Origin: Ruegeria sp. YS9 | Lineage (GTDB): Bacteria; Pseudomonadota; Alphaproteobacteria; Rhodobacterales; Rhodobacteraceae | Length of the DNA stretch: 64,000 bases | Assembly (NCBI RefSeq): GCF_024628725.1 | Contig: NZ_CP102409.1 | Location: forward strand, 67,501-131,500 | Direction: 5' to 3' | Shown here: positions 9,551 through 18,001 of the stretch, in pieces | Layout: each line of letters opens with the position of its first letter | Numbering within the stretch: position 1 is the first letter of the stretch | Program-made: the position numbers and the translations under genes | Notes under the pieces: model-generated | Databases searched by the model: none | Seen by the model: only the letters and a program-made list of their open reading frames with translations | What the model was told of the DNA's origin: nothing

Positions 9551-9934
9551 TCAGGCTTCTTCCAGCACCTTGCGGGCGACGCGAAAACACTCCAGCGCCT
9601 GAGGAACACCGCAATAAATCCCGACCACGTGGATGATGGCGCGGATTTCTTCCTTTGAAACCCCGTTGTTGATGGCGCCCCGGCAGTGGATTTCCCATTC
9701 ATGCATCTTGCCCAGCGCACCGATCATCGACAGGTTCATCATCGACCGGGTCTTGGCGTCGATCACGTCGTCGCCCCACCCAAACCCCCAGCACCAGGCC
9801 GTCATGGCTTCTTGAAACGGGCGGGTGAAGTCGTCGGCGGCAGCAAGGTTTTTCTCCACATACTCTGCGCCCAGCGTGTTCTTCCTTTGCTCCAATCCTT
9901 TCAGAAACAGGTCTTCGTCGAAAATGTCGGCCAT
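9551..9934 (-). CDS. Carboxymuconolactone decarboxylase family protein
   Basis: 127 residues starting MADIFDEDLF. It has the helical AhpD/CMD fold signature: 'RSMMNLSMIGALGKMHEWEIH' (broken here after 20: RSMMNLSMIGALGKMHEWEI) and 'GVSKEEIRAIIHVVGIYCG'. The paired-Cys redox motif of AhpD (CxxC) is absent, as in the CMD-proper and gamma-lactone decarboxylase branches. It is the last gene of the minus-strand operon headed by RpiR, 17 bp after the sulfotransferase gene. It may decarboxylate or process a ring-opened acid of the pathway; the substrate is unknown. The ATG at 9934 is chosen because upstream in-frame sequence overlaps the sulfotransferase gene. Confidence 0.8.
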   Translation of the reverse strand: MADIFDEDLFLKGLEQRKNTLGAEYVEKNLAAADDFTRPFQEAMTAWCWGFGWGDDVIDAKTRSMMNLSMIGALGKMHEWEIHCRGAINNGVSKEEIRAIIHVVGIYCGVPQALECFRVARKVLEEA

Positions 9935-9951
9935 TGCGGGTCTCCGGTGTG

Positions 9952-10692
9952 TCAGTGTGTCAGGCGGTGTTTGTAAAGGTGATCGTAATGCGGTTTCATC
10001 CTGCGGTGCACCTGTTTCACACGGTCTGGCGCGTCCGCGATGTCGATATGCGTGCGGGTCTGCGGCGCAAGCCCGGTCGATTTCGCCAGGTTGCCATGGA
10101 ACGACCCGCCGTCCCACCAACTATGGGCGGACGGATCACCGCCCGGTTCCCAGCTCAGCGCCTCTTGGATGAACGGAATTCCCACCGCGTCACAGAAGGC
10201 CCGGGTCATGCCGTGCGGGTCTTCCAACAGGTCATCACTGTCAATGACCGGCGGCGGAGTTCCGTTCAGTGCGGTCAACAGATCGAACAGGGCACGCTGT
10301 TCGGGAAAGCCAACCTCGCCTTCGGCAAAGTCCGGCCATTGCTTGAACATCGAAGTGATGGTCTTGGCCGGGTCCCGGATCAGGAAGGCGTGGGTGAAAT
10401 GCGACAGAAACTCGGCATCCCACATGTGGTTGATGTAATGCGGAAAGTCCTTGAGAAAGACCGGCCCCCGTTTCGCCCGCTGCTGAATGTCCAGCCACAC
10501 GCTGTCCAATGTCAGGGCTGGCGTTGTCACGTCCCCTGGTTGGAACCGATGCCAAAGCGGGTCTTCACCCTGATACCACGCCTCGCCGAAGGGCTCGTGC
10601 AGGCAGTCGAGATCACCGCGTTGTCGCATCATCCACTCGAACGCGGTTGACGTGGACCTTGGCACGGCCCAGAGCGCGAGAATTTTGGGCAT
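9952..10692 (-). CDS. Sulfotransferase-family protein
   Basis: 246 residues. The N-terminal P-loop-like motif 'WAVPRSTSTAFEWMM' corresponds to the PAPS 5'-phosphosulfate loop of sulfotransferases. 'FTHAFLIRDPAKTITSM' is the 3'-phosphate binding strand (R-D-P). Length and motifs fit the small soluble bacterial sulfotransferase-like group. The acceptor is unknown. It lies between the racemase-like and CMD-like genes with about 20-bp gaps, so it belongs to the same transcript. It has no signal peptide. A related nucleotide-binding function without sulfuryl transfer cannot be excluded. Confidence 0.8.
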   Translation of the reverse strand: MPKILALWAVPRSTSTAFEWMMRQRGDLDCLHEPFGEAWYQGEDPLWHRFQPGDVTTPALTLDSVWLDIQQRAKRGPVFLKDFPHYINHMWDAEFLSHFTHAFLIRDPAKTITSMFKQWPDFAEGEVGFPEQRALFDLLTALNGTPPPVIDSDDLLEDPHGMTRAFCDAVGIPFIQEALSWEPGGDPSAHSWWDGGSFHGNLAKSTGLAPQTRTHIDIADAPDRVKQVHRRMKPHYDHLYKHRLTH

Positions 10693-10712
10693 GGTCGTGA
10701 CCTCTCGAATAG

Positions 10713-11531
10713 CTAAAGACGTTTCAGCAATTGCCCGTGCGGTGTACCGGGCGCGATACCGAGGGATTTGAAGATGCGCCAGTAAAGCGCGATGTCATGA
10801 CCAATCACCGGTTTGCCCAGCGCGTCTTCAAGCATATCGGCCAGATGCAGCGGGCGCTGGGGCAAGCCACCGGGCCCGGTCCGGAAATTGCACATGCCAT
10901 TGATCAGGATCGCTTCGGCCCGGGGTGCCTTGTCGGCCACATATTCAAAGCTTTTCAGTGCCAGATCACCATCGAACACCCAGCGGCAGTCATTCACGGC
11001 TTCCTGACTGTCGAACCAGCCCTGATCGTAAAAATTCCCGGCCCAGACCACATCAAACCCGGCTTCTTTCAAGAAACCGACCGTGCCCTGCCACCATTCC
11101 GGCCAATGATAGGCGGCGTTCAGGGCAACCTTTTCGACGTTCATGTCGCGCAGCGCTTCGACCATGGCATATCCGGCCATATGAAAGCGGGTGCCATATT
11201 TGTCTGAAAGGTCATCGCAGTGTTGCCGGACGCCTTCCACGCCCAGCCCGCAGGCATGGACCCAGTTCGAACCGACCTGACCGCAGACATCGACGCCGTT
11301 GCGGGACATGCAGTGCACGAAGTCTTCGAGCAGGCCAAAGTTCTGTCTCCGCTGATCCAGCCCGTGCACATAGTCTGGCACGTGCAGCATCCAGCCATGC
11401 ACGCCCACGGTTTCGGGGCACATGCGCAGGAAATCCGAGGGCGCGGCGTCAAAATCGAACGGCGGGCAGGTGAACCCGACCTGATGGGGGAACAGTTTGT
11501 GTTCCGGGCGCCAGACTTCAGGCATCAGCAT
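10713..11531 (-). CDS. Asp/Glu racemase superfamily protein (arylmalonate decarboxylase / maleate isomerase-like)
   Basis: 272 residues. The pattern fits the AMDase/maleate isomerase branch: N-terminal 'GVHGWMLHVPDY', central 'QVGSNWVHACGLG', and the catalytic-Cys block 'INGMCNFRTGPGG' followed by 'LGKPVIGHDIALYW'. These enzymes use one or two cysteines for proton transfer, racemisation, cis-trans isomerisation or decarboxylation of small dicarboxylates. The second Cys of racemases is not obvious at its usual place. It lies 19 bp downstream of the Rieske gene on the same strand. The substrate is probably an intermediate of the same catabolic route. The superfamily is firm; the activity is not. 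Confidence 0.72.
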   Translation of the reverse strand: MLMPEVWRPEHKLFPHQVGFTCPPFDFDAAPSDFLRMCPETVGVHGWMLHVPDYVHGLDQRRQNFGLLEDFVHCMSRNGVDVCGQVGSNWVHACGLGVEGVRQHCDDLSDKYGTRFHMAGYAMVEALRDMNVEKVALNAAYHWPEWWQGTVGFLKEAGFDVVWAGNFYDQGWFDSQEAVNDCRWVFDGDLALKSFEYVADKAPRAEAILINGMCNFRTGPGGLPQRPLHLADMLEDALGKPVIGHDIALYWRIFKSLGIAPGTPHGQLLKRL

Positions 11532-11550
11532 CAGCGTGCAACCTCGGCCA

Positions 11551-12639
11551 CTAATCCACAGCCTCGCGCATCCATTGCTGAAGCCGCGCGATGGAATGTT
11601 CCGACATCACGCCGCAGCCCGGATCCAGAACAAGCGGTCCGGGGCGATAGCCCCGCGACTTGAGCCCGCGATGAACGGATTCCACAAGGCGGATGTCTTC
11701 CTCGACCGTCGTTTCGCGGTCCTGGACCGCCAGTTGCCGGATGACCGCGCTGTCCGAACCGCCCTCGGTGTACCAGCCGCGCCAGACGGTGCAGTGATCG
11801 GCATCAACCGCGCGCCAGTGATAGGTGTTCAGCACATTGCCGGGATAACACTGGAAGGAAAACATCGGCCACAGGAACCATGACTGGTAATCGCCTGCGT
11901 GCGGTACCGACAGGTCGATGGGGTAGGTCATCTTGTCGAGGCTCTGGCATTCCGTCGTGTGACGCAGGACGTAGCCGCCGCCCGCATCCGGCTGAATGTC
12001 ATAGGTCTCGGGCTTGACCACACCTTCGGCAAAGGTCGGGTGATTGGTCGGACAGTGGTAGCATTCCGAGTAATTTTCGATACTGACCTTCCAGTTGCAG
12101 TTTTCGGGAATCTCGACCCATTCCAGCGGTTCCAGATCGTCGATATGCGGGACGAATGCGCGGATTTCCTCGCGCACACCGGGGAACCATTCATCCATGG
12201 GGGCGGCGTCATCGTCGAGGTTGACGAAGATGAACCCGTTGAACACCTCAGTTCGGACCGAGGTCAGGCAGATCGCACTGCGGTCAAAGCCGGGGACCGA
12301 TTTGATATTGGGCCCGGCACGCAGCTGTCCGGTCAATTCATAGGTCCACGCATGATAGGGGCAGACAACGACGCGGGTGTTGCCCGCGCCGGTGACCATC
12401 TCATGCGCCCGGTGCTGGCAGACGTTGTAGAAGGTGCGGATTTCGCCGTCGCGGCCGCGAATGCAGAACAGGTTCTGGCCGGCGATCTCAAACGCAAAGT
12501 AATCCCCTGCTTCCCGGACCTGCGCGACATGGCCCGCAAACTGCCACGTTCGGGCCAGAAGCCCCTGCATTTCCTGCTCGAAAATCGCAGGGTCGGTATA
12601 GTATCGCGCGTCCAATGAGTGGGTCAGGGGTGCATTCAT
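11551..12639 (-). CDS. Rieske non-haem iron oxygenase alpha subunit (GbcA/stachydrine demethylase-like)
   Basis: 362 residues. Rieske [2Fe-2S] ligands are C74, H76, C93 and H96 ('CQHRAH' and 'CPYHAW'). The mononuclear iron site is 'ENYSECYHCPTNH' (H195, H200), with a C-terminal Asp expected to complete it. Arrangement and length match the oxygenases that N-demethylate quaternary amines such as glycine betaine, stachydrine and carnitine. A dedicated reductase is not adjacent. The start overlaps the RpiR stop by 4 bp. Location next to a dimethylglycine-dehydrogenase-like flavoprotein supports a demethylation pathway. The specific substrate is inferred only to class level. Confidence 0.85.
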   Translation of the reverse strand: MNAPLTHSLDARYYTDPAIFEQEMQGLLARTWQFAGHVAQVREAGDYFAFEIAGQNLFCIRGRDGEIRTFYNVCQHRAHEMVTGAGNTRVVVCPYHAWTYELTGQLRAGPNIKSVPGFDRSAICLTSVRTEVFNGFIFVNLDDDAAPMDEWFPGVREEIRAFVPHIDDLEPLEWVEIPENCNWKVSIENYSECYHCPTNHPTFAEGVVKPETYDIQPDAGGGYVLRHTTECQSLDKMTYPIDLSVPHAGDYQSWFLWPMFSFQCYPGNVLNTYHWRAVDADHCTVWRGWYTEGGSDSAVIRQLAVQDRETTVEEDIRLVESVHRGLKSRGYRPGPLVLDPGCGVMSEHSIARLQQWMREAVD

Positions 12640-13523
12640 TCGGGCTCCTCCGCGTAGAGGCCAAGTTGGTGTCTGCGTTGGTGAAACCGTTCCACCCGCT
12701 CGACGATCTCATCGCTGGACACGGCGATCACGAAGGACAGCAGAGTTTCCAACAAGGCGATGGTCGAGACGGATGACGGAAAAAACTGCGGCGTGTCGGC
12801 GGCAACGACAAAACCGTGATGGGCGTTCAGGATCACCGGGCTGGCCGGGCTGTCGGAAATACCGATGACGGTCAGACCCTGTTGCCGAGCCAGCTTGATC
12901 GCCTCGATGACTTCGGTTCGATAGGGGTGGCAGGTGATCGCGATCAGCACGTCCTGTTCATCGGCCCAGGCCAGATCATCCACCGGGGTCGAGCCGGGGC
13001 GGGGAATCGCGTGGAACTGCTTCATCCCGGTTGACGCAAGATAGGTGAAATTGCGCGCGTTCGAATTGTTGACGCCAACGCCCAGCGTGAAGATCTGGCG
13101 GCAGTTCCAGATATCCTCAGCGGCGGATTTCAGGCTCGTTTCATCAATTCCAGCGAAGGTGTCTTCAATATTGCGGATCGCCGCACCCACCATATCGGCA
13201 TAAAGCCCACCCAGCTCACCTGACTTGCCGATCTCTTGCAGCCAACGGGCGCGGTCGGGAAACGACACGTTGCCCCGTCGAATCGCTTCGCGGAAGGGGG
13301 CCCGGAAATCTTCGTATCCTTCGAAGCCCACCTGCCGGGCCATACGCACGAAAGTATTGGGTTTGACCTTGGCCGCCTCGGCAATCTCGCGCACGGTCGA
13401 GACCCCAACATCCGTTGGGTTCTCCAACACGTAGCGCGCTGCTTTCTGTGCCTCGGGGGTTAGGGCGTCCCATTCCCGGCTCAGGCGGTCGAGGACGGTT
13501 GATGATACATTTGTGTCATTCAT
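12636..13523 (-). CDS. RpiR/MurR-family transcriptional regulator
   Basis: 295 residues. An N-terminal HTH_6 domain ('REIAEAAKVKPNTFVRMARQ', about 44-63) is followed by a SIS domain (about 125-265) with 'FTLGVGVNNSNARNF' and 'IGISDSPASPVI'. SIS domains in this family bind phosphosugars or other small ligands. It heads the minus-strand operon and is divergent from the plus-strand catabolic operon, 68 bp apart. Two copies of a 20-bp repeat lie at and upstream of its start codon, so autoregulation and control of both operons is likely. Confidence 0.9.
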   Translation of the reverse strand: MNDTNVSSTVLDRLSREWDALTPEAQKAARYVLENPTDVGVSTVREIAEAAKVKPNTFVRMARQVGFEGYEDFRAPFREAIRRGNVSFPDRARWLQEIGKSGELGGLYADMVGAAIRNIEDTFAGIDETSLKSAAEDIWNCRQIFTLGVGVNNSNARNFTYLASTGMKQFHAIPRPGSTPVDDLAWADEQDVLIAITCHPYRTEVIEAIKLARQQGLTVIGISDSPASPVILNAHHGFVVAADTPQFFPSSVSTIALLETLLSFVIAVSSDEIVERVERFHQRRHQLGLYAEEPE

Positions 13524-13550
13524 GATTGACGATGGTACATTTGTGGAATT
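13501..13550. promoter_or_regulatory. Tandem 20-bp repeats, likely RpiR operator
   Basis: 'gatgatacatttgtgtcatt' (13501-13520) and 'gatggtacatttgtggaatt' (13531-13550) match at 17 of 20 positions and start 30 bp apart, close to three helical turns. The first copy reads on the minus strand as TGACACA-AA-TGTATCA, a near-perfect palindrome. It lies over codons 2-8 of the RpiR gene; the second lies in the divergent promoter. Operator function is inference from symmetry and position. Confidence 0.55.
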
Positions 13551-13591
13551 AGCCTGTCGAGCAGAAACGCGACTCGGGAAGAGGAAAAATC

Positions 13592-16045
13592 ATGTCCGGG
13601 AACGAACTGCCGTCACACGCCCGCGTGGTTATTGTCGGAGGCGGCGTAATGGGGGTCGGTCTGGCCTATCATCTGGCGCATGAAGGGTGGGGCGCTGATA
13701 CCGTCCTGCTTGAAAAGGCCGAGCTGACCAGCGGCAGTACCTGGCATGCAGCGGGACAGATCACGCATTCGACCTCAAGCTTCGGGCTGGGAAAATGCGT
13801 GGATTACAACATCGGGCTGTATTCCGGCCGGTTGGAGGCTGAAACCGGCCAGCCGGTCACATGGCATGGCTGCGGATCGTTCCGTCTGGCCTATACCGAG
13901 GATGAGATGGACTGGCTGCGCCACACCCTGTCGGTTGGTCGGTCGCTGGGTTTCAATATCGAGCTTGTCGGCCCCGAAAAGGTGGCTGAACTGCATCCGT
14001 TCTACAATCTCGAAGGTGTTTTGGGCGCGTTGCACACACCCGATGACGGCCATGTCGATCCGACCAATGTGACGATGGCGATGGCGACCGGCGCGCGTCA
14101 GAAGGGCGTCCGCATCTTTCGCAGCTGCCGCGCCACCAACATCACGCAGGCCGGGAACGGTGAGTGGGTTGTTGAAACCGAAAAGGGCACGATCACCTGC
14201 GAGCATGTAGTGAACGCAGGCGGAACCTATGCAAGGCAAATGGGCGAGTGGTCGGGGCTGCAACTGCCGATGACCTCGATGACGCACCATTATTTCGTGA
14301 CAGAACCGGTGCCGGAATTCCAGAACCTGGACACCGAACTGCCGGTGATCCGCGACGACCGCAAAGTCTCGGGCTATATCCGGATGGAGCAGCAGCGCGG
14401 TCTGATCGGGATTTACGAAAAAGAGAACCCGAACTCGGTCTGGCATGACCATTGCCCGTGGGAATACGAAAACTGGCTGTTCGACGCGGATTACGACCGG
14501 GTGATGCCGTGGCTTGAGGAAAGCCTGAACCGGATGCCGATCTTTGCCGAGCTTGGCATTCAGCGCGACGTTCACGGGGCAATCTCGCATCCGCCGGATG
14601 GCAACCCTCTGATCGGACCAGCACCGGGTGTTCGGAACTATTGGTGCTGCTGCGGGACACAGATCGGCATCGGCTGGGGGCCGGGTCTGACCCGCGAACT
14701 GGCGCGGTGGATGGTGCATGGTGCCGCCTATATCTCGATGCGCGAATTTGATCCGCGCCGGTTCGGCAGCTATGCCACGAAGGATTGGCAGGTGATCAAG
14801 GCCGAGGAAGACTACTGCCTGCGCCATGAAATCCCGTTCCCGCATTTCAACCGTCTGGCCGGGCGACCGATCAAGCCGTCGCCGCTGCATGAGCTGTTGA
14901 AATCCAAGGGCGCAGTGCATGAAGAAGTGTATGGTTTCGAACGCCCCCGCTGGTTCGCCCGCGACGGCGTGGAACAGCGCGATCACTATTCCTTCCGTCG
15001 CACACCTGCCGACGACATGGTCGCGGCCGAGGTCAAAGCGGTGCGCGAAAGCGTCGGCATCATGGACGTCACCGCCTTCACCAAGGTCGAGGTTTCGGGA
15101 CCGGGGGCCTATGCCCTGCTTGACCGGCTGACCGCAAACCGGATGCCGCAAAAGGTCGGTTCGATCACGCTGACCCATATGCTGAACCGTCGTGGCCGTA
15201 TCGAATTGGAGACCACGATTGTCCGCATGGCCGACGACCGCTTCTATCTGGTTTGTGCGGCCTTCTTCGAACAGCGCCTGCTGGATCATCTGGCGCAGCA
15301 ATGCGCGGATGAGGATGTGCAGGTAACAGCCCTGTCCGCAGACTGGTCGGCCCTGTCGCTGAACGGTCCCCGGTCGCGGGATGTGCTGGCGCGCTGCACC
15401 GATGCCGATCTGACCAATGCCGGGTTCCGCTGGCTTTCCGCGCAGGAAATCAACATCGCCGGTCACAAGGTCTGGGCTTTCCGTATGTCCTATGCCGGGG
15501 AACTGGGCTGGGAGCTGCACATGCCCAACACCGCCTGCCTCGACGTCTACAACGCGCTTTGGGCCGCGGGTGAGGCGTATGGCATCACCGACTATGGCAG
15601 CTTTGCCATGAACGTGATGCGGATGGAGAAGGGCTTCAAAGGCGCGGGCGAGCTGACCAACGAGGTTACTCTGGCCGAGGCCGACGTGCTGCGTTTTGCG
15701 CGCACCGACAAGGATTATCTAGGCAAGGACAAGACGCTCAACACCGATCTGCCCTGGATCTGTGCCTATCTTTCAATTGAACCGGATGGCGAGATTGATG
15801 GCCATGGCGGAGAGGCGGTGCTGCTGGACGGGCGCGTCGTCGGGTCCACGGCGTCTGTCGCTTATGGCCACACCGTCGGCAAAATCCTGGCCTTTGCTTA
15901 CCTCAAGCCCGAAGCGGCCAAAGCCGGGACACAGCTGGAGGTCGTGATCCATGGCCAACCCCGTGCCGCCCGCGTTCTGGGTGAACCTGCCTACGATCCC
16001 GACAGTTTGCTGCCCCGCAGTGACGCCATACTGGAGACCGCGTGA
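13592..16045 (+). CDS. FAD-dependent dimethylglycine/sarcosine dehydrogenase-like protein with GcvT domains
   Basis: 817 residues. An N-terminal FAD Rossmann motif 'VVIVGGGVMGVGLAYHLA' (12-29) is followed by the covalent-FAD region 'SGSTWHAAGQ' typical of the DMGDH family. The C-terminal half from about residue 430 is an aminomethyltransferase (GcvT) fold with 'RVSVGIMDVTAFTKVEVSGP'-like sequence (read here as VRESVGIMDVTAFTKVEVSG). Such enzymes oxidatively N-demethylate tertiary amines and pass the methyl group to tetrahydrofolate. It is the first gene of the plus-strand operon and overlaps the next start by one base. With the divergent Rieske enzyme it suggests stepwise demethylation of a betaine. 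The exact substrate is unknown. Confidence 0.87.
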   Translation: MSGNELPSHARVVIVGGGVMGVGLAYHLAHEGWGADTVLLEKAELTSGSTWHAAGQITHSTSSFGLGKCVDYNIGLYSGRLEAETGQPVTWHGCGSFRLAYTEDEMDWLRHTLSVGRSLGFNIELVGPEKVAELHPFYNLEGVLGALHTPDDGHVDPTNVTMAMATGARQKGVRIFRSCRATNITQAGNGEWVVETEKGTITCEHVVNAGGTYARQMGEWSGLQLPMTSMTHHYFVTEPVPEFQNLDTELPVIRDDRKVSGYIRMEQQRGLIGIYEKENPNSVWHDHCPWEYENWLFDADYDRVMPWLEESLNRMPIFAELGIQRDVHGAISHPPDGNPLIGPAPGVRNYWCCCGTQIGIGWGPGLTRELARWMVHGAAYISMREFDPRRFGSYATKDWQVIKAEEDYCLRHEIPFPHFNRLAGRPIKPSPLHELLKSKGAVHEEVYGFERPRWFARDGVEQRDHYSFRRTPADDMVAAEVKAVRESVGIMDVTAFTKVEVSGPGAYALLDRLTANRMPQKVGSITLTHMLNRRGRIELETTIVRMADDRFYLVCAAFFEQRLLDHLAQQCADEDVQVTALSADWSALSLNGPRSRDVLARCTDADLTNAGFRWLSAQEINIAGHKVWAFRMSYAGELGWELHMPNTACLDVYNALWAAGEAYGITDYGSFAMNVMRMEKGFKGAGELTNEVTLAEADVLRFARTDKDYLGKDKTLNTDLPWICAYLSIEPDGEIDGHGGEAVLLDGRVVGSTASVAYGHTVGKILAFAYLKPEAAKAGTQLEVVIHGQPRAARVLGEPAYDPDSLLPRSDAILETA

Positions 16046-17127
16046 TGAGCCTGCCCGATACGATGAGAGCCATGGTCACAATGGGCCATGGTGGCCTGGA
16101 ACAGATGGTGATGCAGGAAGACTGGCCGCGCCCCGAACCCGCTGCCGGTGAAGTTCTGATCAGGGTCGCAGCCTGTGGCCTGAACAATACCGACGTCAAT
16201 ACGCGGTCCGGCTGGTATTCCAAGACCGTAACGGATGCGACCACCGGTGGCGCATTCGAGGAAGTCGGTGAAGAAGACCCGACATGGGGCGGCAACCCGA
16301 TCACCTTCCCGCGCATTCAGGGCGCAGATGTCTGCGGCCGTATCGTGGCCGTTGGCGAGGGCGTGGACGGCGCTCGTATCGGCGAGCGTGTCATCACGGA
16401 TGGCTGGCTGCGAGATCCGGCTGATCCCGGCAACATGAACAAGACAGGGTACTTCGGTTCGGAACGCGATGGCGGGTTCGCCGAATATACCACGACTCTG
16501 GCGGTCAATGCGGTGCCGATCACTTCGGACCTGTCGGATGCCGAACTGGCCACGTTCTCCTGTTCTTACTCTACAGCCGAAGGGATGCTGTCGCGTGCCA
16601 ACGTGACGGAAAAAGACACCGTTCTTGTGCCCGGGGCCTCTGGCGGGGTGGGTGGTGCGTTGGTTCAATTGGCCAAACGCCGTGGCGCGCGTGTGATTGC
16701 GATGGCAACCGAATCCAAACACGCCGACGTGGCCGATCTTGGCCCTGATCTGGTTTTGCCCCGCGCACCTGAAGATCTGCGGTCGGCGCTGGGCGACGAG
16801 AAGATCACCGTGGTCGCCGATGTGGTAGGTGGCCCTTACTGGCCGAACCTGATCGACGTACTGGAGCGCGGCGGGCGCTACACCTGTTCGGGTGCCATTG
16901 CAGGTCCGATGGTCGAACTCGACCTGCGGACCTTCTATCTGCGCGATCTGACCTTCAGCGGTTCGACCGTGATTGACCCGCAGGTGATGCAGAACCTTGT
17001 GAAATACATCGATGCGGGTGAGATCAAACCGGCGCTGGCTGCGACCTACCCATTGGAAGAGCTGCGGGAAGCGCAAGCGGCGTTCATCGCCAAACAGCAT
17101 ACCGGCAACATCGTGGTGGTGCCATGA
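16045..17127 (+). CDS. Zinc-independent MDR-family alcohol dehydrogenase / enoyl reductase-like oxidoreductase
   Basis: 360 residues. GroES-like N-terminus ('[20 protein letters not shown]'), then a nucleotide-binding Rossmann segment '[19 protein letters not shown]'. The structural-zinc Cys cluster of classical ADHs is not apparent, so it is closer to the quinone oxidoreductase and acrylyl-CoA reductase branches. The ATG overlaps the previous stop (TGATG) and its own stop overlaps the dddQ start, indicating translational coupling. Given the neighbouring DMSP lyase, reduction of acrylate-derived or other unsaturated intermediates is possible but unproven. Confidence 0.8.
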   Translation: MSLPDTMRAMVTMGHGGLEQMVMQEDWPRPEPAAGEVLIRVAACGLNNTDVNTRSGWYSKTVTDATTGGAFEEVGEEDPTWGGNPITFPRIQGADVCGRIVAVGEGVDGARIGERVITDGWLRDPADPGNMNKTGYFGSERDGGFAEYTTTLAVNAVPITSDLSDAELATFSCSYSTAEGMLSRANVTEKDTVLVPGASGGVGGALVQLAKRRGARVIAMATESKHADVADLGPDLVLPRAPEDLRSALGDEKITVVADVVGGPYWPNLIDVLERGGRYTCSGAIAGPMVELDLRTFYLRDLTFSGSTVIDPQVMQNLVKYIDAGEIKPALAATYPLEELREAQAAFIAKQHTGNIVVVP

Positions 17128-17702
17128 CGCTGGATGATGTTCTCGAGGCGGCCCGCCAATTGCATCAGGCGCATCCTGACCTTGCCGCGTTTGCATCATG
17201 GCCGGACGATCTGACACCGACGGGTTTGCAGCCCGCTCACATGCCGGCGACCGATCTGGTGGGCGATTTTGGCCTTGATGGCGTGGCGCCAACCCATGAT
17301 CTGGTCGCGGCGATCAAGGCCAGCGCGCATCTGGCGCAATGGAAACACACGTACACCGCAGAGGAAGTCGGCGCGGATTTCCTGAATCGGTACGGGTATT
17401 ACGAACTGTTCGGACCGACCGGGCATTTCCACTCGACCCAATTGCGCGGCTACGTGGGATATTGGGGCGCTGGTCTGGATTATGACTGGCACAGCCATCA
17501 GGCGGAAGAGCTGTATCTGACCCTGGCGGGCGGAGCGGTTTTTCGAAGCGACGAGGATGAAACCTTCGTCGGCCCGAACCAGACACGACAGCACAAAAGT
17601 TGGCAAAGCCACGCCATGACCACGACGGGCCAACCGATCCTGACCTTTGTCCTGTGGCGCGGCGAAGGGATGGGCGACCTGCCCAGAATGGACGCCGCAT
17701 GA
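17124..17702 (+). CDS. dddQ: DMSP lyase DddQ (cupin)
   Basis: 192 residues with one cupin domain. The active-site residues known for Ruegeria DddQ fall at identical numbers here: Y120, H123, H125, E129 and Y131 in '[12 protein letters not shown]', and H163 in 'WQSHAM'. DddQ cleaves dimethylsulfoniopropionate to dimethyl sulfide and acrylate using a metal held by the two His, Glu and Tyr131 or equivalent; Y120/Y131 supply base catalysis. It is coupled to the upstream MDR gene by a 4-bp overlap and to the downstream enolase remnant in the same way. Identification is from motif spacing; a non-lyase cupin of the same family is the main alternative. Confidence 0.85.
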   Translation: MTLDDVLEAARQLHQAHPDLAAFASWPDDLTPTGLQPAHMPATDLVGDFGLDGVAPTHDLVAAIKASAHLAQWKHTYTAEEVGADFLNRYGYYELFGPTGHFHSTQLRGYVGYWGAGLDYDWHSHQAEELYLTLAGGAVFRSDEDETFVGPNQTRQHKSWQSHAMTTTGQPILTFVLWRGEGMGDLPRMDAA

Positions 17703-18001
17703 AAACCACCGGCATCCGAATTTACCAGACCGGACTTCCCTATGCTGGCAGTGCTTATGTCCGGGGTGCGGACAGAGTTATTGAAACTGCCATTGCATCG
17801 GTTGTGGCCCGTTTCTCGGCGTCGACCCCGCCTGAATACCTTCAGAACACAACGGATCTGATGAACTACAACACGCGATCTACCGGGTTCGGCGGCCCTG
17901 TCGCGAAAGACGGAACGCTTTATGCAGCCGATTTGCCGGGATTGGGTGTAACCCCTGATTTTGAAAGCCTCGGCGCACCCGTGGCGGAGTATGCTCCATG
18001 A
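17699..18001 (+). pseudogene. Mandelate racemase/enolase-family gene with large internal deletion
   Basis: The frame encodes about 100 residues. The first ~35 resemble an enolase-superfamily N-terminus ('[20 protein letters not shown]'). The rest matches the C-terminal end of the third enolase gene downstream: 'SASTPPEYLQNTTDL' against 'AASTPHGSLMNTCDL', and 'DLPGLGVTPDFESLGAPVAE' against 'EGPGLGVTPDLEILGAPILE'. About 265 central residues, including the whole catalytic barrel, are missing, yet the frame and the 4-bp overlaps with both neighbours are kept. It cannot be a working enolase. Retention may simply preserve translational coupling through the operon. Confidence 0.8.

Noticed and set aside
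13775..15520. 581-codon open frame on the minus strand
   Set aside because: Antisense to the DMGDH-like gene, whose FAD and GcvT motifs are unmistakable.
15991..17292. 433-codon open frame on the minus strand
   Set aside because: Antisense to the MDR oxidoreductase and the dddQ start; no motif.
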